Below, in pieces: positions 5,080 to 5,559 of a stretch of 5,559 bases of DNA (its first letter is position 1; every line of letters begins with the position of its first letter). The notes beneath the pieces are model-generated. The model was given only the letters and a program-made list of their open reading frames with translations. It was not told the origin of the DNA and ran no database searches. Origin of the DNA: Chloroflexota bacterium. Its GTDB lineage: Bacteria > Chloroflexota > Anaerolineae > J102. The translations under genes and the position numbers were made by a program. Where the stretch lies: the NCBI GenBank assembly GCA_013152695.1, contig JAADFV010000180.1, positions 1 to 5,559 of the forward strand. The letters are read 5' to 3'.

Positions 5080-5559
5080 TTATGTCGAATGGAGAGAGGT
5101 GTAGGGCGTGTTGTGGATGGTGTCGATCATGGCCCAAAAGTTCTCCAGAGGGGTATCCAGCTGCACATGATGGGTGGGTGCCAGGATCAGGCCGCCGCCA
5201 CGGCCGATGCTGCGTAATCGTTCTAAAACCTCGTTGCGGACATCTGCGGGTGTGCCGAAAGGTAAGGTATGTTGCTCATCGATCGTGCCCCAAAAGCAGA
5301 GCTGCTCGCCGAACGCCTTGGCAATCTCGGCCGGATCCATGCTTGCGGGCTGGATGGGATTGAGCACATCCACACCGATTTCGATCAATTCGGGAATGAC
5401 AGGCCAGACATTGCCATCCGTGTGGTAGGCGACTTTGAGGTCGGGATTGATGGCTTTGAGCTCGGCGATGAAATTTGCCATGCGCGGCTTGAGAAACTGC
5501 CGCCACATCGCCGGTGAGATGAGCATCTGCTGCTGAGAACCGATGTCGTCCCCTGTCCA
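5080..5559 (-). CDS. UroD-like (COG0407-type) protein 1, C-terminal part, cut by the window edge
   Basis: The frame is open to the window edge: 159 residues are visible and the N-terminal half lies outside. The methionine at 5526 is internal, because the family motif GDDIGSQ (residues 3-9 of the visible part) lies upstream of it in the same frame. Next comes SPAMWRQFLKP, the usual segment after that motif in UroD-like TIM barrels. An HTDG motif follows (His46, Asp48, Gly49), then GVDVLNPIQP, and near the end LAPTHHVQLDTPLENF. Corrinoid methyltransferases of the MtaA/CmuA type carry HxC at the first site and a Cys in the GC-G segment at the second; here they are Asp48 and THH, so classical zinc-thiolate chemistry is unlikely. 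True haem-pathway UroD is also unlikely given these motifs and the sugar-transport context. It ends in TAA one base before the next gene. Family assignment is strong; the reaction and substrate are unknown. Confidence 0.9.
   Translation of the reverse strand, partial: WTGDDIGSQQQMLISPAMWRQFLKPRMANFIAELKAINPDLKVAYHTDGNVWPVIPELIEIGVDVLNPIQPASMDPAEIAKAFGEQLCFWGTIDEQHTLPFGTPADVRNEVLERLRSIGRGGGLILAPTHHVQLDTPLENFWAMIDTIHNTPYTSLHST

Noticed and set aside
4623..5363. 246-codon open frame on the plus strand across both UroD-like genes
   Set aside because: It spans the junction of two clear minus-strand genes, shows no family motif, and has an Arg/Cys/His-rich tail typical of antisense reading.
5080..5526. 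Complete small protein starting at the methionine at 5526
   Set aside because: The frame continues without a stop to the window edge and encodes the family motif GDDIGSQ upstream of that methionine, so this is an internal residue of a cut gene.

Overview
All recognisable genes in this window lie on the minus strand and read like one operon for taking up and using an unidentified small carbohydrate-like compound. In transcription order (right to left) they are: the C-terminal part of a uroporphyrinogen-decarboxylase-like (UroD-like, COG0407/PF01208 type) protein cut by the window edge; a second, divergent UroD-like protein; a lipoprotein substrate-binding protein; a single-domain ABC ATPase; a RbsC-type permease; and a HAD phosphatase of the beta-phosphoglucomutase subfamily. 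The three ABC genes form a complete CUT2-type (ribose/fructose/galactose class) importer.

The host is probably a member of Chloroflexota (Anaerolineae or Caldilineae type). This is inferred mainly from the binding protein, whose lipobox is followed by an Ala/Pro/Glu/Thr linker with TEAPAE repeats, a style very common in that phylum. UroD-like genes next to sugar ABC transporters are also frequent there. G+C is moderate. No rRNA, tRNA, CRISPR, integrase or insertion sequence is visible.

Layout: 1-90 is non-coding 3' flank with a short imperfect repeat and a weak hairpin. 91-762 is the HAD phosphatase and 763-1785 the permease; they abut exactly as TAA-ATG. 1824-2585 is the ATPase. 2586-2708 is an intercistronic gap with two stem-loops. 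2709-3791 is the binding protein, preceded by a 183-nt gap (3792-3974) with a 9-7-9 inverted repeat and a two-codon ORF behind a perfect Shine-Dalgarno sequence. 3975-5078 is UroD-like protein 2, and 5080-5559 is UroD-like protein 1 (partial), one base away.

Proposed logic: the lipoprotein captures a ligand outside the membrane, the permease and ATPase import it, and the UroD-like pair and the HAD phosphatase act on it or its products. The UroD-like chemistry is the unknown. These proteins lack the cysteine ligands of the MtaA/CmuA cobalamin methyltransferases, and no haem or corrinoid gene is in view. The two RNA hairpins after the binding-protein gene could explain how far more binding protein than membrane components is made from one transcript.
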